DNA from: Deltaproteobacteria bacterium | GTDB lineage: Bacteria; Desulfobacterota; Syntrophia; Syntrophales; JAFGHS01 | Reading direction: 5' to 3' | Length of the DNA stretch: 64,000 bases | Assembly (NCBI GenBank): GCA_016930075.1 | Contig: JAFGHS010000042.1 | Coordinates: forward strand, 1-64,000 | Part shown: positions 47,330 to 58,606 of the stretch, one piece after another | Numbering within the stretch: the stretch's first letter is position 1 | How the letters are laid out: every line of letters starts with the position of its first letter | The notes under the pieces: model-generated | Told to the model about the DNA's origin: nothing | Databases searched by the model: none | What the model saw: the letters and a program-made list of their open reading frames with translations, nothing else | Translations under genes and position numbers: made by a program

Positions 47330-48496
47330 TTGCTCCGATTTATTCACACGGCTGACTGGCATTTGGGAAGGCTGTTTCACGGCGTCTCCTTGACGGACGA
47401 CCAGGCCTATGTCCTGGATCAGCTGGTGCGGCTTGTTGTGGACGTCAAACCGGACGCCCTGCTGATAGCGGGCGATATTTACGACCGGGCCGTTCCTGCC
47501 CCCCTGGCCGTCAAACTCCTCAATGAGGTGCTGTCGAGCATCACGGCGGACCTGAACGTTCCCGTCGTCATGATCTCCGGAAATCACGACAGCCCCGAAC
47601 GCCTCGGGTTCGGTTCGCGCCTCCTGTCCAGGCAGGGTCTTTTCATCTTCGGACGTCTTTCACGGGATCTGCGCCCCGTCCTCATTATGGGCAAGGGCTG
47701 GGGCCTGGCCGCCCGGATTTACGCCCTGCCGTATGATGATGCGGCGGCCTTCATGGATGCTCCCGACGATGGTTCCGCCCCCGCTGAAAACAGCGGCGCG
47801 TCGCTTGGCGCCGTCATCCGGAATCTGCTTGACGACCACCCCCCCGACGAGTGCGCTGTCTGCGTCAGCCATGCATTCATTGCGGGGGCGACGGCCGGCG
47901 AATCGGAACGCCCTCTGTCCGTCGGCGGCGCTGCCGCCGTTGACGCCGCCCTTTTCAAGGACTTCGATTACGCCGCTATGGGCCATCTCCACCGCCCCCA
48001 GTCCGCAGGCGGCGAAACCATTCAATACGCCGGTTCCCTTCTCAAATACGCCTTTTCCGAGGCGGACCAGGTCAAATCGGTGAATCTTGTGGAAATGGAC
48101 CGGCAGGGCCTTGCCCGCTGCGAACGGATCCCCCTTGCGCCCCGGCGGGACGTGCGCATCCGCGAGGGGACTCTGGCGGACATCCTCAAGGGGCCCGCTT
48201 CCGGTGAAAACCGGGAGGACTATCTGATGGTCCGTCTTCTCGACAAGGGCGCCATCCTTGATGCCATGGGAAAAATCCGGGAGGTCTATCCGAACTGCCT
48301 TCATATCGAAAGGCCCTCGCTCCTTTTTAAAGACGCCGGGATGACCGCTCGCACCGATCATACGAAGACGACGGGCATGGATCTGTTTAAGGCCTTCTTC
48401 GTCCAGACGACGGGCGAAGAGCTTTCGGAGGGCCAGGCACGGGCCTTCGCTTCCGTGGCGGACGAGCTGGACCGGTCGGAAAGGGAGGCGCCCTGA
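47330..48496 (+). CDS. sbcD: Nuclease SbcCD subunit D (Mre11-like)
   Basis: 'FIHTADWHLGRLFHGVSL', 'IAGDIYDRAVP', 'ISGNHDSPERLGFGS'. Confidence 0.95.
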   Translation: MLRFIHTADWHLGRLFHGVSLTDDQAYVLDQLVRLVVDVKPDALLIAGDIYDRAVPAPLAVKLLNEVLSSITADLNVPVVMISGNHDSPERLGFGSRLLSRQGLFIFGRLSRDLRPVLIMGKGWGLAARIYALPYDDAAAFMDAPDDGSAPAENSGASLGAVIRNLLDDHPPDECAVCVSHAFIAGATAGESERPLSVGGAAAVDAALFKDFDYAAMGHLHRPQSAGGETIQYAGSLLKYAFSEADQVKSVNLVEMDRQGLARCERIPLAPRRDVRIREGTLADILKGPASGENREDYLMVRLLDKGAILDAMGKIREVYPNCLHIERPSLLFKDAGMTARTDHTKTTGMDLFKAFFVQTTGEELSEGQARAFASVADELDRSEREAP

Positions 48497-51400
48497 TGAA
48501 ACCCCTCGCCTTATCCATGCAGGCCTTCGGCCCCTACGCGGCCGTCCAGACCCTCAATTTTGATGCCCTTGAAGGCCGGCAGTTTTTCCTTATCCACGGC
48601 CCGACCGGCGCGGGCAAGACGACGATCCTCGACGCCGTGTGTTTTGCCCTTTACGGCGCCAGCAGCGGGGCGGAACGGGAGGGAAGCGCCATGCGGAGCG
48701 ACCATGCCGATCCCGCAACGCCCACGGAAGTGACCTTCGATTTTGCCGTGGGGCAGCAGGCCTACCGGGTGCGGCGCAGACCGAAACAGGAGCGCCCAAA
48801 GAAGCGCGGCGGCGGTACGACGACGGACGAACCGCAGGCCGCCCTCTGGCGATGGACCCTTGAGGCCGACGGGAAGCGCCGCATGGACCTGTTGGCGGGA
48901 CAATGGGACCGCTGCACGCGGGCCGTGGAAGACATCCTGGGCTTCAGGAGCGCCGAGTTCCGCCAGGTTGTCATGCTTCCCCAGGGGCAATTCCGGCAGC
49001 TCCTGGCCGCCGACTCCCGTGAACGCCAGAAAATCCTCGAAACCCTGTTCCACACGGAGCAGTACCGCATGATGGAGGAGCGTCTCAGGGAAAAGGCCAA
49101 AGACATCGAAAACGACGTCAAGGATTTCCGGCGGCGCATCGACCTTGTTCTGGCCCAGGCGTCTGCAGAAAGCACCCCGGCCTTGACGGCGGGCAAACAG
49201 GAACTGGAGGCCGCCGTCAAGGACCGGGAGGAAAGCCTCATCCGGGCGAGGCGGGAGGAGGTCCTGGCCCAGACGGCCGTCCATGAAGGCGTCCGGATTG
49301 TCGAGAAGATCGAGGAATGCGCGGCGGCGAAAAAGGGGCTGCAAAGCCTCGAATCGCAAAAAGCCGCCTTTGCAGAAAAGAGGCGCATCCTGGAGGCCGG
49401 GCGGCTCGCCCTGATCCTGACCGATGCGGAGGCGGCGCTGGAAAGCCGCCGGCAGGAGCACGGCGCATTGACGAAGGCCGTGGACGATGCCGGGGCGCAG
49501 TTGCTGAAGGCCGGCGACGATGCCGGCCGGGCCGAAGAAGCCCTCCGCCGGGAACAGGAACGGGAAACGCAACGGGAAGCGGCCCTGCGCGCCTTGAATG
49601 AACTGACGTCTTTCAGGGGGCGGGTTGCGGACCTCGATCAAGCCCGCAATGCTTTAAAGAAGGCGCAGACGGCCTTTCAATTGCGCGAAAGACAGCAGCG
49701 AAAAGCCCGTGAGACCCTTGCCGCTGTCCGTAAGATTCTCGAAGAGAAAACGGCGATACAAACGCAGACGGCGGCCCTTGCGGCGCAGGAACCGGCCCTG
49801 TCGGCCGCCCAAGGGGAGGCCAGAAAACTCTTTCAAGGGCGGCGTCAATATGAAGAGGCGCAAAACACCCGTGCCGCCGTGCAGAAAAAATATGCTGCGG
49901 CGGCGGCACGTCGGCAGTCGGCGGAACAGGCGGCTGCAAAACACCACGAGGATCTGAGGACGGCGGAACACCTCCGGCAGGAGGGTCGGGCTGCCGTCCT
50001 GGCCCGCACCCTTACGCACGGAGAGCCCTGCCCCGTTTGCGGCTCCCGGGAGCATCCGTCTCCCGCCGTCTCCGACGCGTCCATCCCTGAAGAACAAACC
50101 ATGAGGGAACTTCGGGCGCAACTGGAAAAGGAGGAGCAGGACCTGACGGTCCTCCGGGAAAAAGAGGTCAGTAGCGGTCTGGAGTTGGAACGGTGCAAGG
50201 CCGACCTCGCCCTTTTGAGGGCCGCCCTCGGTGATGCCGCGGAACTCCCTCTGCCGCAGTTGGAGGACAGGGAGGCAGCGGCGGAAAAAGCCCTGGCCCT
50301 AGCGCGGGAGGCCGGTCAGCAAGCGGAGCAGGCGGCACGGGAGATGGAAAGCCTCGGAGCAAAAGAGGTGGACGGCATCCGGGCTGTGGAAGAGGCGGAA
50401 CAAGCCTGTCAGGCCGCCTTTATTGAAAAGGAAAAACAGACCGCCGTCGTGTCGGAGCGGGAGGCGTCCATTCCCGAAGCCTGGCGGGACGCCGGGGCCC
50501 TCAAACGTGAACTCACGCAGGTTTCCGCCGTGCTGGAAGCCCTGAAGGTTGCATTCAGGGAGGCCCAGGAGAAAAACCTCCGGGCACGGGAGGCCAGGTC
50601 CGCCGCCGAGGCGACCTTGAAGGAAAAGACGGCGGCCCTGAAGGCTGCGGCGGAAACCCTGCGGCTTGCCGGGGAAGATTTTGCCGGCCGTTTGGTTGTG
50701 GCCGGTTTTTCCGATGAAGCCTCTTTTCAGAGCGCCAAACGGCGGGCGGAGGATATAGGGCGGCTTGACGAAGAGATCCGGGCCTTCGAAGGGGCCGTGG
50801 AAAGCGCCGGAGACCGGATGAGGCGGGCTGTGCAGGCAGCGGAAGGCCTTGCCGCCCCCGATCTGGAGGGTCTTTCAGCGCGTCTTTTGGCCGTCAAAGA
50901 CCGGTTGGGCGCCCTGACGGCCGAGCAGGCGGACCGGAGGGCCCGCGTCAAGCTCCTCGATGCGGCTCTGAGGCATATTGCGGATTATTCCGCCCGTCTC
51001 GAAGACCTGGAGGCCCGATACGCCGTCTTCGGCCGCATCTCCGAGGTGGCCGGCGGGAAGAATCTCTACGGCATGACCTTTCAGCGGTTCGTCCTGGCAG
51101 CCCTTCTCGATGACGTCTTGACGGCCACGTCGGCAAGGCTTAAAATCATGAGCCGGGAGCGTTATGAGCTGCACCGCGTCCGGGACAGGAGCAAACGTCC
51201 CAGCGGACTGGAACTGGAGGTTTACGACGCTTACACGGGCGCCCTCCGGGGCGTGGCCACCCTGTCCGGCGGCGAGAGTTTTCTCGCGTCGCTGTCCCTG
51301 GCATTGGGGCTTGCGGATGTCGTGCAATCTTACGCAGGCGGCGTTCATCTGGATACGATCTTTATCGACGAAGGATTCGGGAGCCTCGATCCGGAGGCCC

Positions 51401-51555
51401 TGGAGCAGGCCATGGTCGCCCTGATGGATTTGCAGAAGGGCGGCCGCCTCGTCGGCGTCATTTCCCATGTGCCGGAAATGAAGGAATGGATACCCGCCCG
51501 CCTGGAAATCACCTCAGGCAGACAGGGAAGCGAGGCAAGATTTGTTTTAAAATAA
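48496..51555 (+). CDS. sbcC: Nuclease SbcCD subunit C (Rad50-like ATPase)
   Basis: Walker A 'IHGPTGAGKTTILDAVCFALYG', zinc hook 'CPVCGSREHPSP', 'TLSGGESFLASLSLALGLADVV', 'IFIDEGFGSLD'. Confidence 0.97.
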   Translation: MKPLALSMQAFGPYAAVQTLNFDALEGRQFFLIHGPTGAGKTTILDAVCFALYGASSGAEREGSAMRSDHADPATPTEVTFDFAVGQQAYRVRRRPKQERPKKRGGGTTTDEPQAALWRWTLEADGKRRMDLLAGQWDRCTRAVEDILGFRSAEFRQVVMLPQGQFRQLLAADSRERQKILETLFHTEQYRMMEERLREKAKDIENDVKDFRRRIDLVLAQASAESTPALTAGKQELEAAVKDREESLIRARREEVLAQTAVHEGVRIVEKIEECAAAKKGLQSLESQKAAFAEKRRILEAGRLALILTDAEAALESRRQEHGALTKAVDDAGAQLLKAGDDAGRAEEALRREQERETQREAALRALNELTSFRGRVADLDQARNALKKAQTAFQLRERQQRKARETLAAVRKILEEKTAIQTQTAALAAQEPALSAAQGEARKLFQGRRQYEEAQNTRAAVQKKYAAAAARRQSAEQAAAKHHEDLRTAEHLRQEGRAAVLARTLTHGEPCPVCGSREHPSPAVSDASIPEEQTMRELRAQLEKEEQDLTVLREKEVSSGLELERCKADLALLRAALGDAAELPLPQLEDREAAAEKALALAREAGQQAEQAAREMESLGAKEVDGIRAVEEAEQACQAAFIEKEKQTAVVSEREASIPEAWRDAGALKRELTQVSAVLEALKVAFREAQEKNLRAREARSAAEATLKEKTAALKAAAETLRLAGEDFAGRLVVAGFSDEASFQSAKRRAEDIGRLDEEIRAFEGAVESAGDRMRRAVQAAEGLAAPDLEGLSARLLAVKDRLGALTAEQADRRARVKLLDAALRHIADYSARLEDLEARYAVFGRISEVAGGKNLYGMTFQRFVLAALLDDVLTATSARLKIMSRERYELHRVRDRSKRPSGLELEVYDAYTGALRGVATLSGGESFLASLSLALGLADVVQSYAGGVHLDTIFIDEGFGSLDPEALEQAMVALMDLQKGGRLVGVISHVPEMKEWIPARLEITSGRQGSEARFVLK

Positions 51556-51568
51556 GGAGGCCGTCGTT

Positions 51569-53272
51569 ATGTCGTGTTCGTTGGTATCGGCTGAGTTGGG
51601 TGCGTACCGTGCGCCCGTTGAAAACGCCCTTGCGCAAATGCGCAAAGACGGCGTCATTGCCCGCATCCTGAAGAAGGACCATACGCTATGGAAACCCTCT
51701 CCGGTGGAAATCGCGAACCGTCTGGGCTGGCTGGACAGCCCCCGGGCCATGGCGGATCACATGGCCGGGTTGCAGGCCTTTGCCGGTGATCTTCGCCGGG
51801 AAGGCTATGCGCACGCCCTCCTTCTCGGCATGGGGGGATCGAGTCTCGCCCCGGAAGTTTTCCGTAAAACCTTCGGCGTCGTTTCCGGCTGTCTCGATCT
51901 TGCCGTTTTGGACAGCACAGATCCCGGCGCCGTCTTGGCCGCCACGGAAACGCTCGATTTGACAAAAACACTTTTCATCGTTTCCACCAAATCAGGCGGC
52001 ACGATAGAAACCCTTTCCCTGTTTAAATATTGCTATCAACTCTGTCTGGAAAAGACAGGAACCGCTGAGGCGGGCCGGCATTTTATCGCCGTTACCGATC
52101 CGGGAAGCGGTCTGGCCGCCATGGCGGAGAAATACCATTTCCGCAAAGTGTTCCTTAACGATCCTGCCATCGGCGGACGTTATTCGGCCCTGACGTATTT
52201 CGGTCTTGCGCCGGCTGCGCTTATCGGCATGGATGCCGGGCGTCTGCTTGCAGAAGCCCGGAAGGCGGCGGCGACCGAAACGGCTCATGCTGAAGCGCCC
52301 GGCAAGGATGCCTTGAGCGGCCTTTTTCTGGGTGCTGTTTTGGGGGAACTGGCCAAGTCGGGACGGGATAAGGCGACCTTCATCTTTTCGCCGCAAATCG
52401 AGAGCTTCGGCGCCTGGCTGGAGCAGCTCATTGCCGAAAGTCTGGGGAAGGAAGGCCGGGGCATCCTGCCCGTTGTCGGCGAACCCGCGGGAGAAGCGCC
52501 CGTTTACGGCCACGACCGTGTGTTTGTCTTCATGAGCCTGAAGGGCGACCGACAGGATGATCATCGTTTTTCCGCTCTTGTTCGGCAGGGCCATCCGGCA
52601 CTCCATGTCGTCCTCGATGATCCGTATGATCTGGGGGGGCAGTGCTTTACCTGGGAAATGGCCACCGCTGTGGCGGGCCACCTGATTTGTGTCAATCCTT
52701 TCGATCAGCCCGATGTGGAGGCAGCGAAGGTTCTGGCCCGGCAGATGATCGCGGACGCCGCCAAAAACGGCGTTTTGCCTGCGGAAACGCCCGTTGCTTC
52801 CGAAAAAGGCATCACGGTTTACGGAGCCGTCAGGGCCGGAACGCCGGGGGAAGCCTTTGCGGTCTTCCTGAATCATGTGCCGCCGGGGGGCTATATCGCT
52901 CTTCAGGCGTTTATTCAACCGACAGCGGAAGCGGATGCCGCGCTCCAGGCCATGCGCCTGCGCCTGCGCGATCAATTCAGGACGGCCGTCACAACGGGCT
53001 ACGGCCCCCGATACCTCCATTCCACAGGCCAGCTTCACAAGGGCGACGGCGGCAAGGGGCTGTTCATCCAATTCACCGCCGATGATGCACGCGATATGAT
53101 CATTCCCGACGAGGCCGACAAGCCCGGCGGCGGCTTAACCTTCGGCGCCCTGAAAGCGGCCCAGGCGCTGGGCGATGGGAAGGCCCTTGTCCGTGCCGGA
53201 CGCCGCGTGATGCGGTTTCATCTTGGGACGGACGCTGTCCGCGGTTTGCGGCTGCTGACGGAAAGCCTGTAA
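51569..53272 (+). CDS. pgi: Glucose-6-phosphate isomerase
   Basis: 'LLGMGGSSLAPEVFRKTFG', 'IVSTKSGGTIETLSLFKY', SIS-type fold. Confidence 0.88.
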   Translation: MSCSLVSAELGAYRAPVENALAQMRKDGVIARILKKDHTLWKPSPVEIANRLGWLDSPRAMADHMAGLQAFAGDLRREGYAHALLLGMGGSSLAPEVFRKTFGVVSGCLDLAVLDSTDPGAVLAATETLDLTKTLFIVSTKSGGTIETLSLFKYCYQLCLEKTGTAEAGRHFIAVTDPGSGLAAMAEKYHFRKVFLNDPAIGGRYSALTYFGLAPAALIGMDAGRLLAEARKAAATETAHAEAPGKDALSGLFLGAVLGELAKSGRDKATFIFSPQIESFGAWLEQLIAESLGKEGRGILPVVGEPAGEAPVYGHDRVFVFMSLKGDRQDDHRFSALVRQGHPALHVVLDDPYDLGGQCFTWEMATAVAGHLICVNPFDQPDVEAAKVLARQMIADAAKNGVLPAETPVASEKGITVYGAVRAGTPGEAFAVFLNHVPPGGYIALQAFIQPTAEADAALQAMRLRLRDQFRTAVTTGYGPRYLHSTGQLHKGDGGKGLFIQFTADDARDMIIPDEADKPGGGLTFGALKAAQALGDGKALVRAGRRVMRFHLGTDAVRGLRLLTESL

Positions 53273-53349
53273 TCTTAAAGGACAGAGACCCGGGGGCAGG
53301 GATTCAGAAACGAAAACGCCGGATAAGAAAAGAAAACGTCCCGCAATGC

Positions 53350-54363
53350 CTATTCCGTATCGCTTTCTCGTGTTCCGGAATTCAGCGCTTTGAAATGATC
53401 GGATTCCGGCCTGCCGTCGTCCGCGTGGGCCGGGTGATAATGGATATAGACCTTCCTTAAAAGATCGATTTTTTCACACAGATATTTTTCAACGGCATCG
53501 GCGATTTCATTGCCCTCATCCACCGTCTGCCGGCCGTCCACGCCGATGGTGATATTGGCGACGAAATAGGGACCGAACCTATGGGCGTGCACCGATTCGA
53601 CGGTCTGGACGCCGGATATTCTTCCGACCAGCCCCCGGATCTTACGGTCGATCTCTTTGCTCGGCACCGTGTCCATCAACTCGTTTGCCGACTCGCGCAG
53701 AATGTCGGCGCCTGTTTTGACGACAATAACGGCAACAACGGCTCCGGCGATGGGATCGAAGACCGCATGGCCCAAAATACCGCACAGAATGCCGATGCCG
53801 GCGCCGGCCGATGCAAAGATGTCATTGCGGTGGTCCCGCGCCAGGGCCATGACCGCAATGCTCTGAATGCGGGCGCCGATGGTCTTGGCCTGAAGCATGA
53901 GCATGATTTTTATGATCACCGTCCCGGCGGCGACGATAAGGGTGAAGGTGCTGATGGGGTCATTCTGCATCCTTCCCATACAGAGATCGAAGACCTTATT
54001 GATGGAATCCCAGAAAATCGCCAGCCCCGTCGTAATGACAAACGCGCCGACAACGAGGGCGGCAATGCTTTCAAACTGATGGTGTCCGTAAGGATGTTCG
54101 TCATCCGAGGGTTTCCCGGACAGCGTGACGAGGATGCGTACGATGATGAAATACACGACATCGGAAAGGGAATTGATGCCGTCTGCAAGAAGGGCCTGGC
54201 TGTGTCCCAGAATGCCTGCGGAAAGTTTGGTCACGGCAAGAACGGCATTGGCGCCCAGACCGAGATTGACGACGAGGCCAGCTTTTTCCTGACGCAGCCG
54301 GTCTTCCTGCCATGCATCCGTCCGGAGGATGTTTTTTTCGATTTCTGAATTGCTTGTGCTCAT
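53350..54363 (-). CDS. Cation diffusion facilitator family transporter
   Basis: 'SQALLADGINSLSDVVYFIIVRI', 'DEHPYGHHQFESIAALVVG'. Confidence 0.93.
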   Translation of the reverse strand: MSTSNSEIEKNILRTDAWQEDRLRQEKAGLVVNLGLGANAVLAVTKLSAGILGHSQALLADGINSLSDVVYFIIVRILVTLSGKPSDDEHPYGHHQFESIAALVVGAFVITTGLAIFWDSINKVFDLCMGRMQNDPISTFTLIVAAGTVIIKIMLMLQAKTIGARIQSIAVMALARDHRNDIFASAGAGIGILCGILGHAVFDPIAGAVVAVIVVKTGADILRESANELMDTVPSKEIDRKIRGLVGRISGVQTVESVHAHRFGPYFVANITIGVDGRQTVDEGNEIADAVEKYLCEKIDLLRKVYIHYHPAHADDGRPESDHFKALNSGTRESDTE

Positions 54364-54508
54364 GTCTGCCGTCTTCTTCCCGCTGCCTGGATGGGTTTTT
54401 TTGAACCGATGTTCAATATAAATCAGATGCCGGCATTTTTATCAAGAAGTTCAGTAAAAAATTTAAAACGGTCTGTGCAAGTTTTTTTCGACGGTCCCCA
54501 TCACGATC

Positions 54509-54536
54509 TTGACAAGACCGCAGGGATGATTATATT
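54509..54536 (+). promoter_or_regulatory. Candidate sigma70 promoter upstream of groEL
   Basis: TTGACA-N16-TATATT about 100 bp upstream of the groEL start; no CIRCE inverted repeat seen. Confidence 0.5.
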
Positions 54537-54628
54537 ACACACTGTGTATTCGACAGTCCATCATCATGCCTGCAAATTAAACAGGATAGAGACATTCATT
54601 ATCATATATCAAAATGTAAAGGAGGTAA

Positions 54629-56263
<1,635 letters not shown>

Positions 56264-56370
56264 CATCTTATCTGAAAAAAAACCGCGCCGCCTTGTTTGT
56301 CCGCTGAAAAAACGACCGGGGCGGCGAATCTTTTTCAGCACAAAAAACAAGATCGAAGGGAAAATACAGT

Positions 56371-56715
56371 ATGAAACATATAGTGAGAATTCTTTTTGTA
56401 TCGGGAATATGCGCCGTCGTCATATTGGCGGGGTTTACCGTGATGAGAGTTGCCGTTCCTTCTTACCACAGTGCTCCCTCGTTGCTTGGTCAATATGGAA
56501 TCACCGCCCAGCAAAGGGAAGCAAGCGCCCATGCGCCATTGACGGAGGCTTGCTTCCTCCCCGCCGTCAAAGCGCAGATAGCTAAAGACAAATGCATAGC
56601 GAACTGCAATGCGGGATGTAATGGGTGGTGCAAGGGAGTGGAGGCCATATCAGGCTGCTATGTCGGGTGTGCCGTCATGAAAGATTATGCCACGGGCGCT
56701 TCTTCTTATGAATAA
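56371..56715 (+). CDS. Small exported Cys-containing hypothetical protein
   Basis: N-terminal TM/signal, then 'CIANCNAGCNGWCKGVEAISGCYVGC'. Confidence 0.55.
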   Translation: MKHIVRILFVSGICAVVILAGFTVMRVAVPSYHSAPSLLGQYGITAQQREASAHAPLTEACFLPAVKAQIAKDKCIANCNAGCNGWCKGVEAISGCYVGCAVMKDYATGASSYE

Positions 56716-56750
56716 CGGTCTTGGCGGCCGGATTCAGCGCCCCCGGTTGT

Positions 56751-57929
56751 TCAGGACCGCAGGGCCTTGATGGGGTCAAGACGCGATGCCGTGCGGGCCG
56801 GGTAGAAACCGCAGAAGATGCCGACGACGGTCGATACGCCGAAACCGAGAATGACGGACGAAAAAGACATGACAAACTGCCACTTGGAAAAATAGGCGAA
56901 CAAATAGGATATGCCGATTCCCAGCACGATGCCGATAATCCCTCCCGCCAGGCACAGAATAATCGATTCGATGAGGAACTGACTCTGGATGTCGCCCTGC
57001 TGGGCGCCGAGGGCGCGGCGCAGGCCGATTTCGCTTTTCCGTTCCGTTACGGAGATGAGCATGACGTTCATCACGCCGATGCCGCCGACAATCAGGGCGA
57101 TGCTGCCGATGGCCCCTAACAGCAGCGAAAACATCTGCATCTGTTTTTTCATCCTCTCGATCAGTTCCTCCGCCGATGTGATTTCCACCTGAGCGCCCCT
57201 GGATTTTTTCTGAAAAAAGTCCTGAACATCGGCCTTGATCCGTTCTGCGGGAACATCGGCGCCCACACGGGCCATAATGGTGTTGATCTCCGCATTCTGA
57301 AATGTCCGGACGGCCGTGGACAGGGGAATCAGCATGCCCTTGTTGATGCCGTAAGGACGAAGCCCTCCCTCCGCCGACTGATCCAGAATGCCGACGACGG
57401 TAAAGGCGCGGTCGTTGGCCATAATCCGGCTGCCTAAAGGCGGCGATGTCCCGTTTTGCCTGAGAAAATCGGCTAATTCCTTACCGATGACGCAATAATA
57501 GCGATTCTGATCGAGTTCCGAAAGGAGCCGCCCTTCACGAATCTGAAGCTTGTTGATCGAGAAAAAGGACGCCGTAACCCCCATCTGCTCCATATTCGTC
57601 TTTGCCCGCCCGCTATAATATTCGGTTCCGCTGTTGACATAGGGTGCGACTTCCTGGATGTATCTGCTCTCCGCGGGGATCTTCATGACGACGTCCGTCC
57701 TGAATTCGTAACGCGTCTCGCCGCCGTAGCTTTTTCTGATGCTGATGATGTCGACGCCCATATCTTTAAATTGCCGGATGGATTCCTGCTGGACAATGGA
57801 GCCGATGGACACCATGGCGATGACCGATCCGATGCCGATGACAATGCCGATCAGGGCCAGCAGACTGCGCTGCCTGGAGCTCCAGAGGCTTCTGAACGCC
57901 TCATGAAAATTGATTTTCAGTAGATTCAT
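56751..57929 (-). CDS. MacB-type ABC transporter permease
   Basis: 'SLLALIGIVIGIGSVIAMVSIG', 'IGSIALIVGGIGVMNVMLISVTERKSEIGLRRALGAQQGDI' (FtsX/MacB). Start MNLLKINF at 57929. Confidence 0.93.
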   Translation of the reverse strand: MNLLKINFHEAFRSLWSSRQRSLLALIGIVIGIGSVIAMVSIGSIVQQESIRQFKDMGVDIISIRKSYGGETRYEFRTDVVMKIPAESRYIQEVAPYVNSGTEYYSGRAKTNMEQMGVTASFFSINKLQIREGRLLSELDQNRYYCVIGKELADFLRQNGTSPPLGSRIMANDRAFTVVGILDQSAEGGLRPYGINKGMLIPLSTAVRTFQNAEINTIMARVGADVPAERIKADVQDFFQKKSRGAQVEITSAEELIERMKKQMQMFSLLLGAIGSIALIVGGIGVMNVMLISVTERKSEIGLRRALGAQQGDIQSQFLIESIILCLAGGIIGIVLGIGISYLFAYFSKWQFVMSFSSVILGFGVSTVVGIFCGFYPARTASRLDPIKALRS

Positions 57930-58606
57930 GCTGAATAAATCATCCCGTCGATAATTTTTACGGCCCGGCCGCATTGCTCGGCAAGCTCCGGATTATGGGT
58001 GATGATTACGATGGTAATGCCTTCATCCCGATGGAGCCGCTGGAAAAGCTCCATAATCTCCTCGCCTGTTTTCTTATCCAGGGCGCCCGTCGGTTCATCG
58101 GCCAGAATAATCGCTGGCGACCCGATCAGGGCCCGGGCAATGGCGACGCGCTGCTGCTGGCCGCCGGACATTTCATTGGGTCGATGGTTGGCGCGCGATT
58201 GTATATCGACCTTGGTCAGAAATTCCATGCCCATCTTTTTGATCTCACCCACACGGATGCCGCGATAGGTCAGCGGGACGCCGACATTTTCAAGGGCCGT
58301 CAGTTTCGGCAGCAGGTGATACTGCTGAAAAACAAACCCGATCTTCCGGTTTCTCATCGTCGACAACACCCGGTCGTCGTCATAAACAACCCTGGCGCCG
58401 TCAATATGATAGGTTCCCGTATCGGGCTTTTCCAGAAGCCCCAGCATATGCATCAGGGTGGATTTTCCGCTGCCCGACGGTCCGATGACGGCGAGGAATT
58501 CGCCCCGCTCAACGGAGAGGTTGATTCCCTTGAGGACATTCACCTCCGTGGGGCCGACGCGATAGGACTTGCGGATGTCCGCAATATCGAGCATAAGGTC
58601 GTTCAT
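57926..58606 (-). CDS. MacB/LolD-type ABC transporter ATPase
   Basis: 'IGPSGSGKSTLMHMLGLLEKPD', 'EMSGGQQQRVAIARALIGSPAIILADEPTGALD'. Confidence 0.96.
   Translation of the reverse strand: MNDLMLDIADIRKSYRVGPTEVNVLKGINLSVERGEFLAVIGPSGSGKSTLMHMLGLLEKPDTGTYHIDGARVVYDDDRVLSTMRNRKIGFVFQQYHLLPKLTALENVGVPLTYRGIRVGEIKKMGMEFLTKVDIQSRANHRPNEMSGGQQQRVAIARALIGSPAIILADEPTGALDKKTGEEIMELFQRLHRDEGITIVIITHNPELAEQCGRAVKIIDGMIYSA

Noticed and set aside
48511-49641. 376-aa - strand ORF opposite sbcC
   Set aside because: Antisense ORF caused by high GC; sbcC has Walker and zinc-hook motifs on +.
51992-53071. 359-aa - strand ORF opposite pgi
   Set aside because: Antisense shadow of a clear phosphoglucose isomerase.
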